NCBI GenBank assembly: GCA_015680685.1
Contig: MNCI01027436.1
Coordinates: 195,146 to 259,145 of the forward strand
From: Gnetum montanum
Lineage: Eukaryota; Streptophyta; Gnetopsida; Gnetales; Gnetaceae
Length of the DNA stretch: 64,000 bases
Direction: 5' to 3'
Shown: in pieces, positions 1 to 10,544 of the stretch
How positions within the stretch are numbered: position 1 is the stretch's first letter
How the letters are laid out: each line of letters starts with the position of its first letter
Translations under genes and position numbers: made by a program
Notes under the pieces: generated by a model
What the model was told of the DNA's origin: nothing
Database searches by the model: none
Seen by the model: only the letters and a program-made list of their open reading frames with translations

Positions 1-620
1 AGACTTATTCAACTTCCTTTTATTGGTCGACACGCAACCTTAAGAAATCCATGAAGACACACATGCACCTAGGCAAACATAAAGGCATAAAGAATATCAA
101 ATCCCCTTGAAGTCATACCTTGTTCAAACCTTTGCATCCTTTCCAATTCTAGAAACTACCAAAGTCACAAGTTTGTTAAAGTTTTGTTAACGAAAAAGGG
201 ATTGCACATTTCTAGAACAAGGAAAATCGTAGAGTTTGTGGATGGGTGGATGTTGTGAACTCACTGCTTGTTGCATAAAAAAATAATGTCCTAATCATCT
301 GTAATGAAATTCAAAGCTAGAAACTAGACACCAACAATCAAATAACAAATTACTACATCCTACCATCAAGCAACGCATTACCACTGTACCTAGCACTTAT
401 TAACAAAAGCTAGAAAATCACATCAAAATAAAATAAAATAAATATAAAAAACTATAAAATATTCAAGAAATAGTAAATGTACTAACAATGGAGTAAAAAA
501 ATTAGAAAGATTAATAACATGAAAACAAGAAGATGTAAAATAAATAATGTGCAAAATAAATAGTTGTAAAGCAAAAAGTTAAAAAACTGAGGAGCTACTT
601 ATGGTTAGCATGGGTGGCCA
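1..620 (-). repeat. Probable 3' LTR part of an Athila-like element (family 4)
   Basis: This AT-rich stretch has no recognisable coding content. It lies just past the integrase C-terminus of the minus-strand pol that follows. Its right edge ends in CA at 620 and is followed by the pyrimidine run TATCCCCCAC, which reads as a polypurine tract (GTGGGGGATA) on the minus strand. That is the arrangement expected at the 3' LTR border of a minus-strand element. The left LTR edge is outside the window or not identifiable, and no second LTR copy is present to confirm it. Confidence 0.4.
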
Positions 621-635
621 TATCCCCCACAACTA
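621..635 (-). other. Polypurine tract of family 4 element
   Basis: The plus strand reads TATCCCCCACAAC; on the minus strand this is a purine run directly upstream of the putative LTR. A closely similar tract borders the family 2 LTRs in this window (29,035-29,045 and 40,234-40,245), which supports the assignment. Its role would be to prime second-strand synthesis. Confidence 0.4.
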
Positions 636-639
636 ATTA

Positions 640-1860
640 AAAAGGAGGAGATCCAAAATATGGAGTGTGGTTGTCCATCTGATGAGGTGTTTGTTGTATT
701 AGCTAGCTTATGCTTGTGGAAAGGTTTTATTTATTGGATGTTGACTAGTTGTTTCCTATTTCGGCTCTTAGGTTTGTAGATCATCATGGCCCTAGAAGGA
801 AAATTTTCATAAATGATGTAAGGTCCTTCCCACAATGTTTGGAACTTAGTTCGTTAAGGTACATGTGTGGGGTTCTAGTAGAGAACCTTATCTCCTAGTT
901 GAAATTTGACTTTTCTAAATTTAAAGTCATGGTACATTTTTTTGTAGGCCTTGTTCAACTCATTAGATGATAGGGCTACCAATTAGTTTTCATCTAGTAG
1001 CTTGAGATTTAGTAGTCTTTGTTTTTGGTCTAGACTCAAGTTAAGGTCGAGGTCATAGGCTTTTGAAAGTGTATGAAGCTTAGATTGAACAGGAAGTGTT
1101 GGTAATTTTTTAGAATAGCCTATAGGAAATTTCCATGTTGAGTGGTAGGCCTAAAGGGCATTGTTGAGTTTTGTGCTTTAGTATTTCCTATATTTGCTAA
1201 TAGTTTTTATTAGAATCCTTGTGATTTTCCTATTAATAACCTCAACTTTACCCTTGGCTTGGGGGTGGTAGGATGTTATGAGTTTATGTTCAACCCCTAA
1301 GTGTTGCATGAGCTTCTAAAACATAGTGCTTATAAAGTAAGTTCCATTATCAAAAATTAATGCAAGTGGTTTCCAAACCTATTTACAAAATTTTGTTATA
1401 CAAACCAAGTAGCACTAGAAGATGTACAGTTGGTGATGGCTATTACTTCTACCCATTTCATACAATAGTCAATAGTGACTATGATGTATGCCTTTCCATT
1501 TGACATGGGCATGATGGGATACATGAAATCAATGCCCAAGATGTTGAAGGATTCTAGTGGTTGAATCCATTGTTGAGGTCCCTCCATTCAAGCAGTCATT
1601 CTACCATCTTGTTGGAATCATTCACAAGAGTAGATGTAATAGTGAGCATCCCTGAAGATTACTAACCAATAGTACCCTACCATCAATATTTTAATGGCCA
1701 TGCATCTCCTAGCATAGTGTCCTCCACAAGGGCCTTCATGAGTGTCTTGGATAATCCACAATTGATTGGCATCATGGACACACCAACAAACTAGGCCATT
1801 AGCACATATCTTGTAGAGGTATCCGTTGATCTCCATGAAGTGTTTTACCTAGTGAAGAAA
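640..1860 (-). pseudogene. Integrase of Athila-like Ty3/gypsy element (broken)
   Basis: Reading on the minus strand, an H2C2 zinc-binding segment (about 1,830-1,600, with THEGPCGGHYA and GYYW motifs) is followed by the start of the DDE core (1,587-1,396, with GIDFM and KWVEV). A C-terminal region follows, where WEGPYIIYENF is readable near 840-800. The integrase would insert the element cDNA. The order of domains and the segment joining RNase H to the zinc finger (WYGAILIYLL near 1,940) resemble Athila-type plant elements. Several TAG/TGA stops and small frameshifts break the frame, so no functional protein is possible. Confidence 0.75.
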
Positions 1861-2059
1861 CTATTATTTCTTCTTATGATCCAACCCTTATGGCATCTCT
1901 TGGGTGAGAAGATAGATGAGAATGGCACCATACCATTCAGGCTCATTGAGAAATTGTTTAGTTATAGCCCCAACAAAGAGGAGTTCATCAAGAAACATAT
2001 CAGATTGTAAATTTTCTTCCTCTTTATTGTCCCATTGCAATCAAGACAAGTGATCAGTG

Positions 2060-2420
2060 ACCACATTCTCAGTGCTCTTTCAATCTATCATCGTAAGATC
2101 GATTTTTTGCAAGATCACTAGCCACCATATGACATAGGGGCTTACCATTGGCTTGTTCATTAAGAAGCAAATGACATAGTGATCTGTGTGCACAAACACC
2201 TTGTATCCAAGCACATAATGCCTAAACTTTTCTAGAGTAAACACCACTAGCATCAACTCTTTTTCTATAGTGGTGTAGTTTAGTTGTGCACCCACAATGC
2301 TTCGGCTAATGTAGTAGATGTAGTATGCACATTTCATGTCATCCATATGTGTAAGCATGCCTCCCAAGGGATAATTTGATGCATCCATCATGACATAAAA
2401 TGGTTTAGACCAATTAAGTA
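2060..2420 (-). pseudogene. RNase H domain of Athila-like pol
   Basis: The 103-residue open segment at 2,391-2,080 carries the typical gypsy RNase H pattern: an initial DAS motif, YYISR, then TTIEKELMLVVFTLEKFRHY and HTDH. This domain would degrade the RNA strand during reverse transcription. It continues the pol reading order from the RT on its right to the integrase on its left. Unlike family 1 in this window, no second RNase H domain lies between it and integrase, which separates this family from the Tat-type elements. Confidence 0.8.
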
Positions 2421-3260
2421 CTTATAGGATTGGAGTTTCTACAAGTTTTTCTTTTAGCTATTAGAATGCTTTTTCACATTCCACAATCTAGACAAGTGGA
2501 CCATCTATCTTTGTTAGTTCCACCAACAGCTTTATGATCTTAGAGAAATTCTCTATGAATCACCAATAGTAGAAATTATGTCCAATGAATGATTGAACAT
2601 CTTTGATAGTTTTTGGTTGATGGGTTATTCCTTGAATGACCCTTATTTTCTTAGGGTCTACCTAAAGTCTTGCTTGTTATATTTTATGTCCCAATACAAT
2701 GCCTTCCTAAACCATTAGATGACTCTTTTTCCAATTAATTCCCAAGTTTATTTTAACACATTGTTTTATCACCTGCTCAAGGTGGTCTAGGGCTTGCTCA
2801 AATATAGCTTCAAAAGTTGAGAAGTCATCCATGAAGACTTCCACATCACTTCCAATTTGCTATTGAAAAATGCTCAAAACTAGGTGTTGGAATCTAGTAG
2901 GAGCATTACATAGACCAAATGGCATCTTGCAATATGTAAAAGTCCCCTAAGGACTCATGAATGTTATCTTTGCTTGGTCCTTTTGTGCAATTCAAATTTA
3001 GTTATAGCCACCATAACCATCTAGAAAACTATAGTAGAAATGCCCAGATATTGTATCTAACACCAGATTAACAAATGGCAATGGAAAATGATCCTTAAAT
3101 ATTGCCATATTCAGTAGCTGAAAATCAGTGTAGACCCACCACTTGCCTTCTTTCTTTGGTACAATCATGAGTGGACTAACCCACTCACTATCTGCAATGG
3201 GATAAATGAACCCTACCTTGAGAAGTTATTCAATTTCCTCCCTGGCGATCTACTTTAGTT
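2420..3260 (-). pseudogene. Reverse transcriptase of Athila-like pol
   Basis: Minus-strand translation shows an RT entry motif near 3,215-3,150 (ADSEWVSPLMIVPKKEGKW). A FLDGYGGYN motif follows near 3,030-3,000, FGLCNAP near 2,925, and the connection region with VDPKKI and IQGITHQPKTI near 2,680-2,600. These match the ordered RT blocks of plant Ty3/gypsy elements. Stops and at least one frame change interrupt the domain, so it is a pseudogene. Neighbouring RNase H and integrase lie to the left in the expected order. Confidence 0.75.
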
Positions 3261-3780
3261 TGGGGTTTAATCACCTTTGTGGCTATTTTTTTAGCTTTAT
3301 GGTCAAATCAAAGTATATGCAATGCTGGCATATCCTAGGATCAATCCCTATGAGTTCAAAATATGACTAAGAAAAAGCTGTTAACCATTTTTCAACTACA
3401 TTCAATAGCATCTTTTTTTTCTATGGAGCAAGATTTGCATTGATTATGATTGGCTTCCCATTTTTTAGAAACACATATTCCATTCTAGTTGATAGCATTT
3501 TCAATTCAAGGGGCTCTTACTAAATTTTTTTAAGAATTTCCAACTCTCCCCAATAAGTATCATCATTTGCATCATCAAAGAGTTGGTGATGAACTTGCTC
3601 TAGTTCATGAATACTTGTGACATATGTGCATGACAAGCTCTCGGTTGGTTCCATGCAGAGTGTGCTTCTCTCAGAATCTACAACCAACCACTAGGTCCCC
3701 TTCTATTTTGTGGCTATTATGTATAGACATTTTTGGATTTCTACTTCTAGTGCATACTGAAACCCTTAGGGTTGCTAGAT
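3260..3780 (-). pseudogene. Linker upstream of RT, family 4 pol
   Basis: Minus-strand frames show the linker that precedes RT in plant gypsy polyproteins. It includes a segment with ELKMLSTRMEYVFLKNGKP (near 3,510-3,450) and one near 3,400-3,330 with LLNVVEKWLTAF and IGIDPRICQH. This region normally joins protease to RT. Homology ends by about 3,780, where a plus-strand gag fragment from a different element begins, so the gag-protease half of family 4 is missing. Confidence 0.6.
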
Positions 3781-3825
3781 CAATTATTGAAACCTAGGCA
3801 AATCAAACATAAGTAAGTGTTTGAG

Positions 3826-4184
3826 GGTGCCCACAAAATGCATGACAGGTACTACAAGCTACTGAGGAACCTTGCCTCAGTAGCACCAAACAAGCCCTCG
3901 ATCCTACAGCACTTTAGGCTAGACCAATTCTATCATTACCACCAAATGTTTAGTCACAACACAAACTTCTATCAAGCTTTGCAAGATGATTTTCAAAGGA
4001 TGATATACAGGGGTGAACTAGTGCTCAACGTAGTGAGCCAATCCATGAACATGAATGATGTTGCCTATGTCATAAACAACATCAGCATGGATGGAAAGTC
4101 AACACCAACTAAGCAACCTTTTTTGATCCATATGTCTTCTAGTAGTGCAAAGGTCCACTCGGCCTCCATGAGTTCAAGGCCCCC
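3826..4184 (+). pseudogene. Gag C-terminal fragment of element D, left half
   Basis: The plus-strand frame beginning in the 3,817 ORF reads YYKLLRN, HFRLDQFYHYHQMFSHNT and a following DDFQRMIYRGELVLNV segment. These match the gag C-terminus of family 1 on the minus strand near 35,600-36,080 and 61,100-61,330. The histidine/cysteine knuckle-like motif is degraded: cysteines are replaced by tyrosine (FYHYHQ, NFYQAL). The fragment stops at 4,184, exactly where the copy A LTR starts. Its continuation (VPPWASTTSFMV onward) is found at 38,357, so the gene was split by the family 1 insertion. No start codon belongs to this fragment; it is internal. Confidence 0.7.
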
Positions 4185-4489
4185 TATAGCAACCAAAAAC
4201 GTCGATCGCTAGAATGGAAACTGTTGGCACATTTGGCCATTTCATGGAGCAGACTGGTAAGATTAAATGGGTTAAAATTTCTTAGAGAAGTGGCTAAAGT
4301 TTGGGTTTGAGAGGAAATAAAATATATGAGCATAGTGCCTATATCAAGCACCCGTTACCTTTCAAAGGAGATAAAATATGTTGAAAGATGCAAATATTTC
4401 AGTATACGGTTTGGAGGTTCACTCATGCGGTACAGCAAACTGAAAAATAGAATTCCTGAGCATACCAACAACATGAATTATTTTGCAAA

Positions 4490-4700
4490 TAAAATGTGGC
4501 CCTAATTTGCTGAAAAATGTGGCCCTAATTTGCTGAAAATCGTGGCCCTAATTTGCAGAAAAATCATGGCCCTAATATGCAGAAAAACGTGGCCCTAATT
4601 TGCTGAAAAATCATGGCCCTAATATGCAGAAAATTGTGGCCGAAATTGCAAAAAATCGCAGCCCTATTTTGCTCCAGAAATTGCAGAAAATCGCAGCCCT
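4490..4700 (+). repeat. 24-bp tandem repeat in solo LTR
   Basis: About eight or nine diverged units of roughly 24 bp share the core GTGGCCCTAATTTGC followed by an A-rich spacer. The last units change to CGCAGCCCT. The array is not present at the matching place in the second family 3 copy, so it expanded after the copies separated or was lost there. Confidence 0.8.
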
Positions 4701-4800
4701 GTTTACTAATTTTATTAACAATTTGTTTGGGCGTTCTTGGCAAATTTGTGTTTTTTTTGTTGTTCCATCGTAAGGGCTTCCGGTAGAGACGATTCAGAAA

Positions 4801-5040
4801 ATGGCAAAGGCCGAAAAACAAATCGTAGACGCAGGAGGCAGTTGCACGGGTTTTGCGATCATGAATTTCTTCAAGGCTGTGCTGTTCGGCGACGACTACG
4901 AATCCATGACAAGATTAAAGGTAGAAACAGAAACGGCGGTGGAGGACGATGAAGTAGGACTGTGCGTTGATGGAAAGCGGCGGCAGAAGACGAGCGTAGG
5001 CTACCGTGGCAGGAGCATAACCAAACGTGCAGAACCGTGA
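4801..5040 (+). CDS. Small ORF inside family 3 LTR, unknown
   Basis: A 79-codon ORF starts ATGGCAAAGGCC and lies in a more G+C-rich patch (about 4,740-5,240) than the AT-rich LTR around it. The predicted product is charged, with no domain I recognise. In the second family 3 copy a different ORF (55,239-55,448) occupies a similar position and shares only short matches such as GACGATTCAGAAA. It may be a captured gene piece, an LTR-encoded short ORF, or chance. Nothing shows that it is translated. Confidence 0.2.
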   Translation: MAKAEKQIVDAGGSCTGFAIMNFFKAVLFGDDYESMTRLKVETETAVEDDEVGLCVDGKRRQKTSVGYRGRSITKRAEP

Positions 5041-5689
5041 CATCAAAATTACCGGTATTTCCAGAGGACGGTTGCAGACCTAGGCAGAACACATGGTGGC
5101 GTTTCCAAGTCTGGCGGCAAGGCATTCTCCCATGGAGGTATTTGCTGAAACGTCTTCGATCAAGAATTTGGTTGCAAGATCTATGGCTTCGCCTTCGGGC
5201 TCGTATTTTCAGTATTCCGAGTTTTTGAATCGCATAAAGTTAATCACCGCTACTTTAAAAAGGGGGAAGATTAAATTAGATTTTCCTAACATCATTATAA
5301 CTTAGGGATATTTCATTTAGGAATTTGAAAATAAAATAAGCTAAATTAACCAAAGCAAGACTTACAAGTAATTGCCCAATAAAATTGCATTAGATGACAT
5401 TAGAAATATTATAAATTACATCTCTACTTATCAGCCCATGTGTCAAATCCTGCAATAAAATACTTTGTTATGAAATATTCATGAAATACCTTATGAAAGG
5501 GAACATATGGCTATTTATATTTGTAACTAAATTCTAGCAACCTTTTTATCTCTTTTGTGATTGAAACCACCCAAAATTGTTGTAACTTACCTAACTTGTT
5601 GGGCAAGAAATTTTCTAATTGGTGAGTCAAGTTACTTGAGAGAAAAGTTAGGTGAGATATTTTTGAGATATTTTTGAAATTGTAACTAC

Positions 5690-5870
5690 AAAGGCCACTT
5701 GTCACCTAAACGGGACACGTGTCAATTGCAACTTATTTGTCTCCATGGTGAGCACTTGGCAACTAGATGAAGACACTTGGCAACTATTCGAAGACACTTG
5801 GCCATGGAATAGGACACTTGTCCATTGTAGCTTTTTTGTCTCCATGGTGGTTAAAACCACCCAAGATATT
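5690..5870 (+). repeat. Direct repeats upstream of family 3 promoter
   Basis: Repeated short blocks of the type CACTTGTCAACT / CACTTGGCAACT and GTCTCCATGGTG alternate just upstream of the TATA box. The same blocks occur upstream of the TATA box in the second copy at 56,540-56,720. Their place in U3 suggests enhancer-like repeats; that function is inferred. Confidence 0.6.
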
Positions 5871-5899
5871 TTGTAACTTACCTAACCACCTTTGAGCCC

Positions 5900-5907
5900 T
5901 ATAAAAA
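5900..5907 (+). promoter_or_regulatory. TATA box of family 3 LTR, copy 1
   Basis: TATAAAAA within CCCTATAAAAAGGCTTCAGG. The same sequence stands at 56,779 in the second copy, and the region downstream (GGTTTAGATAGTATCAT) is also conserved, which supports a real U3/R promoter. Confidence 0.6.
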
Positions 5908-7699
5908 GGCTTCAGGGGGAACATCAAAAAAAAACATCAAAAAGGAGCATCATCATCACACTTGGAAGATTTGTAAAGAAGATGGTTCGCAAGATGGCTT
6001 GCTAGAATAAAGATTTCAGCCTCTTTGTTATGGTCCTGTGAGTTATGCATTTCATTTTTTGTTTTGTTTAAATTGCCTAGCTAGTGGTTTAGATAGTATC
6101 ATCCTTGGCAAGTAATTTTGGGATTTTTAGATTGCTCTTGCTGTTCTTGTTGCCCGATAGAAATTTCTGTTAAAATTTGCCATAGAAGCGCTAGTGATTA
6201 AAAGCCTTGAGAGCATTTTAGTAGTAAATTTTGTTATTGTGTAATGTTTGGGAACTGCTATTGGGTTGTTGTAAGAGAGCCTCTGTTTGTAGTCACGCCG
6301 TGGAACAATTTGGTAGTCGAGAGGGTTCAGAAAATCTTTGGTATTTTGATGGGACCAGAATAGCTTCTTTTTATCTTTAAAGTGATTTTCCATGTTATTT
6401 CAATCAAAAATTGTCAAGTATTTCAAAGGTTCTTTTTGAATGCAATCGTTGACATATTATCTAGCCAAAATGGAGTCTCGTATGTGGTAGTTTACGCAGC
6501 ATTTTTTGGTAGCATTGTAGGACTGTCTTGAAGAAATTTCTTGTTTGAGCCTTGGGAGTTTGAACAATTCATAGATAGTGAATTTGGAATAGCTTTATTG
6601 TGAAGTTTTTACTCGTGTCATTTTACCTTGTTTAAATATTTGAGGTCCACACAAATCTGCTTTCTTTTCTTTTCTGTCTATTTCCTTTGAATCTTGCTCT
6701 ATTTCTAGTTTTCTTGTGGAATTATATCTCTCTCTCTGGGGAAAATTAGGAGTAGATTTGCGGAGTTGTGCTCAAATGTTTTTGCAAAATTTTACTTGTT
6801 ACAAGCAGGTATTATAAGGACCGTGTAGACTAGGTAGTTTGAACAAAATAAGAAACTTTCAACAACTCACAGTACTTGATAAAGTTGGCTGAATCTCTTT
6901 AAAGTAAAGTCATTTGTAGTTCACACACAACGAAATTGTCACATTTCATACAACCGCATGCCGCAACAGCACACACACATACTCACATTAACTACTGAGT
7001 TATTTGGAGGTATCTGGGCCTTGGTGTAGCCAGAGACACTCGTTGGCAGTCGCGTCCCAAACAGTCGCCAACAGAAACATTGAGAGGTTCACATGTGCAT
7101 AGGTTTCACGCCATTTCTATATGAGGACCTACTGAATTTAGAGACAAGGTGCCTAGAACGATCTTGTCAATCAAATGGGAACTTACTAAATGCAATGCCA
7201 AAATATTGCTAAGCACAAAGCAGTGCTTCACAATGTGAATGGGGATGAGTGTAGTCAAGGGTTTTAGAGCAAAATGGAGATGTCCATGCATGACTATGCA
7301 TAAAAAATAGAAAAAATGCAAGTAAAATGCCAAAATGTAAAAAATGCATAGGAGGAGAGTGAGAGAGAAAGTGGCACCACCCCAAATGGAGTTGAGCATA
7401 GTTAACTTTAGAAAGGATTAGAAGGTACATAGTGTATAACAAGCACAGTGGATAGCATAGTCACAGTCTCAAGGTGTCTAGCCACAAAGACTAACATTCT
7501 ACCCTAGTGTTTATGCCTACTGGGTTAGCTGTTGTGGTATGTGATGGACTACATTAGTCTATAGTGGTGTGTGAATGCCTTGCCTTGCTAAGATATAGAC
7601 CACACATTAAAAGTGTCAAATGCCAAAAATGTCAAGCAAAATGCCAAAATGACAAGCTTTTTTTATGTTTTTCAACCCCTAGGACATAGTGGACTAGGG

Positions 7700-7707
7700 T
7701 ATTTATA
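7700..7707 (-). promoter_or_regulatory. LTR TATA box, copy A
   Basis: The minus strand reads TATAAATA (plus strand TATTTATA). The same box with similar flanks occurs in the copy B LTR (17,914-17,921) and copy C LTR (42,767-42,774), always about 640-670 bp from the LTR's left edge once insertions are removed. It should drive minus-strand transcription of the element. Confidence 0.65.
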
Positions 7708-7779
7708 AGGCTAGGTTTCCCATAAAATGCGGATCAATTGCCATGTGGCAATGAGACAATTGGGACTATGCTGCACCCA

Positions 7780-8640
7780 ACTATGCTCTCCACTGAAGTA
7801 AGCAATGTTATGCTCTGGTGTGCTCCAATGGACTCTGTGAGATTGCTAGACTATGACTACGCTGCCAACTACATGTTCATGTGTCGAAAAGATTACAATG
7901 TACCTAACAAAAATGCAAAAAATGAAAGTTTGGAGACTACATTCTGGGTCTACATTGTCCACTATCTCAAGTGGTGTCAAGTGTAATTACAATTTTGGGA
8001 CAAAAGGTGATTCCAAAAAGATGCATGCTACTTGCTAGAGTTGTTTTGGAGTGGATGTGAATTTCAATGCTACATTGTGGCCTTTGGAGGTTGTTCTACA
8101 TGACTACGCTTGACTATGATCTAGACTAGGGAAGAGCATAGTTTCAAACTTAAAATATAATTCTAGACCATGTGTTGACTATGCTCCAGGGGAGGCTGAC
8201 TATGCTCCTGACTGGGAATGAGTGTACTCCCAACACTTGGAAGAAATTTTGCAAAATTTTTCTTCTAGTTGACTATGCTCGACTATGCTCCATGGAAATG
8301 GGGGGCGTAGTCTCAAAAGTTAGAAAAAACTATAAAAAACTAGGCATTGATGCTATCTACACTTGACTACACTTTGGTCTGGAGTAGAGCATAGTCTCAA
8401 CACTTAGAAAAATTTCTCCCAAAATATTTCTTCCAAGCCAACTACACTTGACTATGCTCTAGTCTAGTGGAGAACGTAGTCTTGGCACTTACAAAAATCT
8501 ATAGCTGTTGGCTTAATGCTTTGAAAAATTTATGATTTGATCCTTGTTTGTTGACTAAACTCTCTACTGAGCTGACTATGCTCCAATGCAGTGAAGAGTG
8601 TAGTCCCAACACTTAAAAAAATTGTAGAACATGCCCTTGT
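7780..8640 (-). repeat. Dyad-containing repeats in U3 of copy A LTR
   Basis: Several diverged units each hold a pair of oppositely oriented blocks, GACTATGCTC and a GAGCRTAGTC-like partner, followed by a CAACACTTAGAAAAA-like tail. The LTRs of copies B and C have the same layout but a different core word (CTACGCTA type). No protein-coding sequence is visible here. Confidence 0.6.
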
Positions 8641-8690
8641 GCTGACACTTAGGCAAATTTGTAGTCAATATGATTTAGCCCAAATTTGGT

Positions 8691-8766
8691 GGTGTTTCAT
8701 TGGCCCATCTTTGTTGATGTCAAAAGCAGTGGCCTGAGAGATGTCAACAAAGAATTGTAAAACACC
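8691..8766. repeat. Conserved 76-bp dyad in copy A LTR
   Basis: It begins GGTGTTTCATTGGCCC and ends AAAACACC, with inner arms CTTTGTTGA and TCAACAAAG. Equivalent blocks of the same length occur at 19,209-19,283 and 44,012-44,086, in LTRs that are otherwise much diverged. It may be a U3 regulatory hairpin or a protein-binding dyad. Confidence 0.65.
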
Positions 8767-10084
8767 ACACCAGGCTTGGCACCAACATTGCTAATCCATG
8801 CATGGTAGGATGTCATTGCGCCATGCTCAAGAGTGTTATGGATTGTGGTATGCAGGGGGAAAAGGTGCAAGTAATGTGCTAGGGGTAAAAGGGAAAATGA
8901 AATGCAAGCAGGGTGTTAAGATGTGAGATATGGAGTCACCAAGGCTAATGGTGACCATGGCACCAAGGTGGCTTGCCACTAAAAATGTTGACTTCTCATT
9001 GGAGTGCTCATGAAAAAGTCAAGATGGATATGCTTTTTTCCTTTTGTTCTTTGCTCTCTTTTTTTTTCTTATTTTTGTTTTGCTATAAGGTGAACCTTCT
9101 TTGGGTTATACATAATGCTAACTGCTAACTATGGGATGTCTTTCATCGAGTGAACTACATGCCACTGGATGGGCTTTAATTTGATGCTTGCAAAATTGCA
9201 TTGCATTTGTGGGAAAAGTGTTTTCTCCTTAAGATGACTTGTGTTACATCTGCCTAGGCTTTGACCAACCAATAGAGGCTCCCCATGAGACAACTTATGT
9301 TATGTTCACCTTGGGTTTTAAATTTTGGCTTGAGGAGGATGCAATGTGGTTATAGCACATATGTGTCAGAGGGATTTGTAGTTTCAATTATGCAAGGGAA
9401 TGCAAGGTTATGGAGACATGGGGATAAATGTAAGTAGGTCATAATGGGGTAGTAGGGATGTGCACTCTTGAGAGGCCCAACTATTCTAATCATGCACATC
9501 GGAGAAATGTGGTGACTTGCCACTATAGTGAGATGCGCCTTTGCACAACTACCTTAGGGCTTCTTCCTACAAACACAACTTTGGGAAGATAAGAAAATCA
9601 CAAAAACATGAAATGAAAATAAAATTTTAGGGGCAATTATTTCATGAGTTCTCTAATGGGTGAATTGATGGTAAGTGTTTAAAAAACCAACAAAATGCTT
9701 GGGGTGATGTGCTACCAATGCTCCAAAGGCTACGCTAGTCACAAGTGTTTAGAAAGCTAGAAAAGTGTCTAGGGATGGTGATGTTATGAATTCTCAAAAG
9801 GCCAAAGTGATGACAAGTGCTCAAAAACTAGCAAAATGATGGAGGGCCATAATGCTACAAATCCTCCAAGGTAGCATCAGTTGTAGGAGCTCCAAAAACT
9901 AGCAAAATGGTGGGGGGACCATACTGCTAAGAGTGCTCCAAAGCTTGAAGTGATGTCCAATGCTTCATTTTGGGACTGTATTCTCCCCAACCACATGATG
10001 TAGAAAAGTGTGGGGGAGGGGAGGAAGAGTTAGAATTATTCTCATTTGCTTTCTCATAGAACCATGCGTGACTAATTACAAACC

Positions 10085-10515
10085 CAATTTAAGGTCTTAG
10101 TAGACTATGGTGTGCTAGTTTATAGTCCCATCGGACTACTGTGTGCTAGTTCAATGTCATAGCAGATGAGCTGTTGTGTCAGTTTAACATCATGACCCAA
10201 GGACGAATGTTATGCTAGTTTAACATCATGGCAAACATGAGGTTTGGATGCCAGTTTAACATCATAGCAGACTAATCATAGGAAACCTCATCCAAACCTC
10301 ATCATAGGAAACTAACTATGCTAGTTTATGAGGTTTGCCATAGGATTAGTTTATGAGGTTTGCCATAGGATTAGTTTATGAGGTTTCCTATGATTATAAA
10401 CTATGATGAGTTTTGGATGACTAATTATGAGGTTAGTTTATAATCATAGGAAACTAACTATGCTAGTTTATAGTCATAGCAGACTATCTATGCTCATTTA
10501 TAATCATAGTGAACT
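10085..10515. repeat. Dyad minisatellite array, 3' side of copy A pol
   Basis: Diverged units of about 27-40 bp begin CTAGTTTA and contain a short dyad such as AGTC-ATAGCA-GACT. Arrays with the same kinds of units in a similar order occupy the equivalent position in copies B (20,705-20,975) and C (45,400-46,262). The short interval 9,981-10,084 between LTR and array holds only the polypurine-tract region (CTCCCC on the plus strand). Confidence 0.75.
10273..10396. repeat. 19-bp perfect inverted repeat inside the array
   Basis: The arm TAATCATAGGAAACCTCAT at 10,273-10,291 is exactly complementary to 10,378-10,396. Between the arms are two tandem copies of a GAGGTTTGCCATAGGATTAG-like block. This arrangement is absent from the matching arrays of copies B and C, so it is a local rearrangement. 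Confidence 0.8.
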
Positions 10516-10544
10516 TGTCCTTACCTTACTTTGTTGAGATGTAG

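Larger units (their letters stand above)
4222..7073 (+). repeat. Solo LTR, family 3, copy 1
   Basis: A 2,852-bp unit starts TGTTGGCAC and ends CGCCAACA. It is flanked by a perfect 5-bp target-site duplication GAAAC (4,217-4,221 and 7,074-7,078). It interrupts the copy A LTR 37 bp from that LTR's edge, so it is younger. A second copy with matching ends and promoter region is at 54,054-57,999. No gag or pol lies inside, so the best reading is a solo LTR left by LTR-LTR recombination. The orientation is set by the TATA box at 5,900. Confidence 0.8.
4185..9980 (-). repeat. 3' LTR of family 1 copy A (interrupted)
   Basis: The left edge reads TATAGCAACCAAAAACGTCG, matching the LTR edges at 17,273, 38,309, 42,102 and 63,915 (TGTAGC consensus with one G-to-A change). 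The right edge at 9,980 aligns with the LTR ends at 20,601 and 45,324. A family 3 solo LTR and its duplicated GAAAC (4,222-7,078) interrupt it; without these the LTR is about 2.94 kb. Internal landmarks shared with the other family 1 LTRs are a minus-strand TATA box at 7,707-7,700 and a long conserved dyad at 8,691-8,766. The 7,079-9,980 stretch holds no gene. Confidence 0.8.

Noticed and set aside
4871-5125. Overlapping ORFs on both strands in a G+C-rich patch of the first solo LTR
   Set aside because: Long frames on both strands are expected in a local G+C-rich patch. Only the 4,801-5,040 frame is kept, at low confidence.
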